From positions 1 through 5,267 of the forward strand of contig PHCL01000120.1 of assembly GCA_002842195.1 (NCBI GenBank): DNA of 5,267 bases, written 5' to 3'. The position numbers and the translations under genes were made by a program. Below are positions 4,913 to 5,267 of the stretch, one piece after another. Origin of the DNA: Betaproteobacteria bacterium HGW-Betaproteobacteria-20 (GTDB lineage: Bacteria; Pseudomonadota; Gammaproteobacteria; Burkholderiales; Methylophilaceae). Below the pieces are notes generated by a model. That model ran no database searches, was not told the DNA's origin, and saw nothing but the letters and a program-made list of their open reading frames with translations. The stretch's first letter is position 1. Every line of letters starts with the position of its first letter.

Positions 4913-5267
4913 ACCCAGTTGTCTTCTTCAGGTAAATCAACACCGTATTCATAAGCATAGTTGCGACACTCTATCTGCCTGTTGCGCAGTTTCTCCTGCA
5001 CATGCGCGCCGATTGTTTGCAGGCTTGGAATACGGTTAATAGCATCAATCGCTAAACTGAATCGGTCAATCTCATTCTGAATCGCCAGCTCCAATGGCGT
5101 ATTGATGCTGCCTTTTTCCTTATAGCCACGTACATGTAGATTCTCATGATTAGTACGGCGATAAGTCAGACGGTGAATTAAGTAGGGATAACCGTGAAAA
5201 TTGAAAATAATCGGTTTGTCCACTGTAAATAAACTATCGAAATCGCGATCAGAAAGCCCGTGCGGGT
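4900..5267 (-). CDS. xfp: Phosphoketolase, C-terminal fragment (5' end outside the window)
   Basis: Thiamine-diphosphate enzyme that cleaves xylulose 5-phosphate (and often fructose 6-phosphate) with inorganic phosphate to acetyl phosphate plus glyceraldehyde 3-phosphate (or erythrose 4-phosphate). Only the last 121 codons are present. The frame is open to the right edge, reading HGLSDRDFDSLF before VDKPIIFNFHGYP; the GTG at 5223 is therefore an internal valine, not the start. The visible part is the characteristic C-terminal domain with HGYPYLIHRLTYRR, NHENLHVRGYKEKG and NTPLELAIQNEIDRF, ending in a tryptophan-rich tail (DNWVWPY). The full family protein is about 790-830 residues, so most of the gene, including the cofactor site, lies outside. 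Its TAA falls inside the start of ackA (13-nt overlap), tying the two steps of the acetyl phosphate pathway together. Confidence 0.95.
   Translation of the reverse strand, partial: PHGLSDRDFDSLFTVDKPIIFNFHGYPYLIHRLTYRRTNHENLHVRGYKEKGSINTPLELAIQNEIDRFSLAIDAINRIPSLQTIGAHVQEKLRNRQIECRNYAYEYGVDLPEEDNWVWPY

Noticed and set aside
5221..5223. GTG as the start of a short 107-residue protein
   Set aside because: The frame continues upstream to the window edge with conserved phosphoketolase residues (HGLSDRDFDSLF), so the GTG is an internal valine.

Overview
The window looks like chromosomal DNA from a Gram-negative bacterium, most likely a beta- or gammaproteobacterium of moderate GC content. The signs are an ErfK/YbiS-type L,D-transpeptidase with a LysM domain, a TraR/DksA-type zinc-finger protein, Shine-Dalgarno-led compact operons, and a phosphoketolase/acetate kinase pair of the kind found in methylotrophs, ammonia oxidisers and some Burkholderia. 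The genus cannot be fixed from the sequence alone. No mobile element, CRISPR array, rRNA or tRNA was seen.

Layout. Positions 1-119 are an AT-rich, non-coding stretch downstream of the first gene. A LysM + YkuD L,D-transpeptidase (cell-wall cross-linking) runs leftward from about 1043 or 992 to 120. It is divergent from a small DksA/TraR-like zinc-finger protein (1187-1576, +). The intergenic region between them carries an 18-bp near-perfect palindrome. The DksA-like gene converges, with only 11 bp between, on a long leftward gene set filling the rest of the window.

The leftward set, in transcription order, is: the C-terminal end of phosphoketolase (xfp, running off the right edge), acetate kinase (ackA, overlapping xfp by 13 nt), a stand-alone CBS-pair protein, a zinc-ribbon protein of the BCAM0308 type, a previously unmarked 52-residue two-helix membrane protein (2571-2729), and a zinc-dependent alcohol dehydrogenase. 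The last three are packed with an 8-nt gap and then a 4-nt ATGA overlap, so they are almost certainly co-transcribed.

Working together. Phosphoketolase splits xylulose 5-phosphate (or fructose 6-phosphate) to acetyl phosphate, and acetate kinase turns that into acetate plus ATP, an oxygen-independent ATP source. The CBS protein could sense adenylates, and the alcohol dehydrogenase could handle redox balance. The zinc-ribbon and mini-membrane proteins have no established function. As a group this resembles low-oxygen or energy-stress persistence loci; that reading is an inference from gene content. The most noteworthy items are the hidden membrane microprotein, the shortened acetate kinase and the palindrome.
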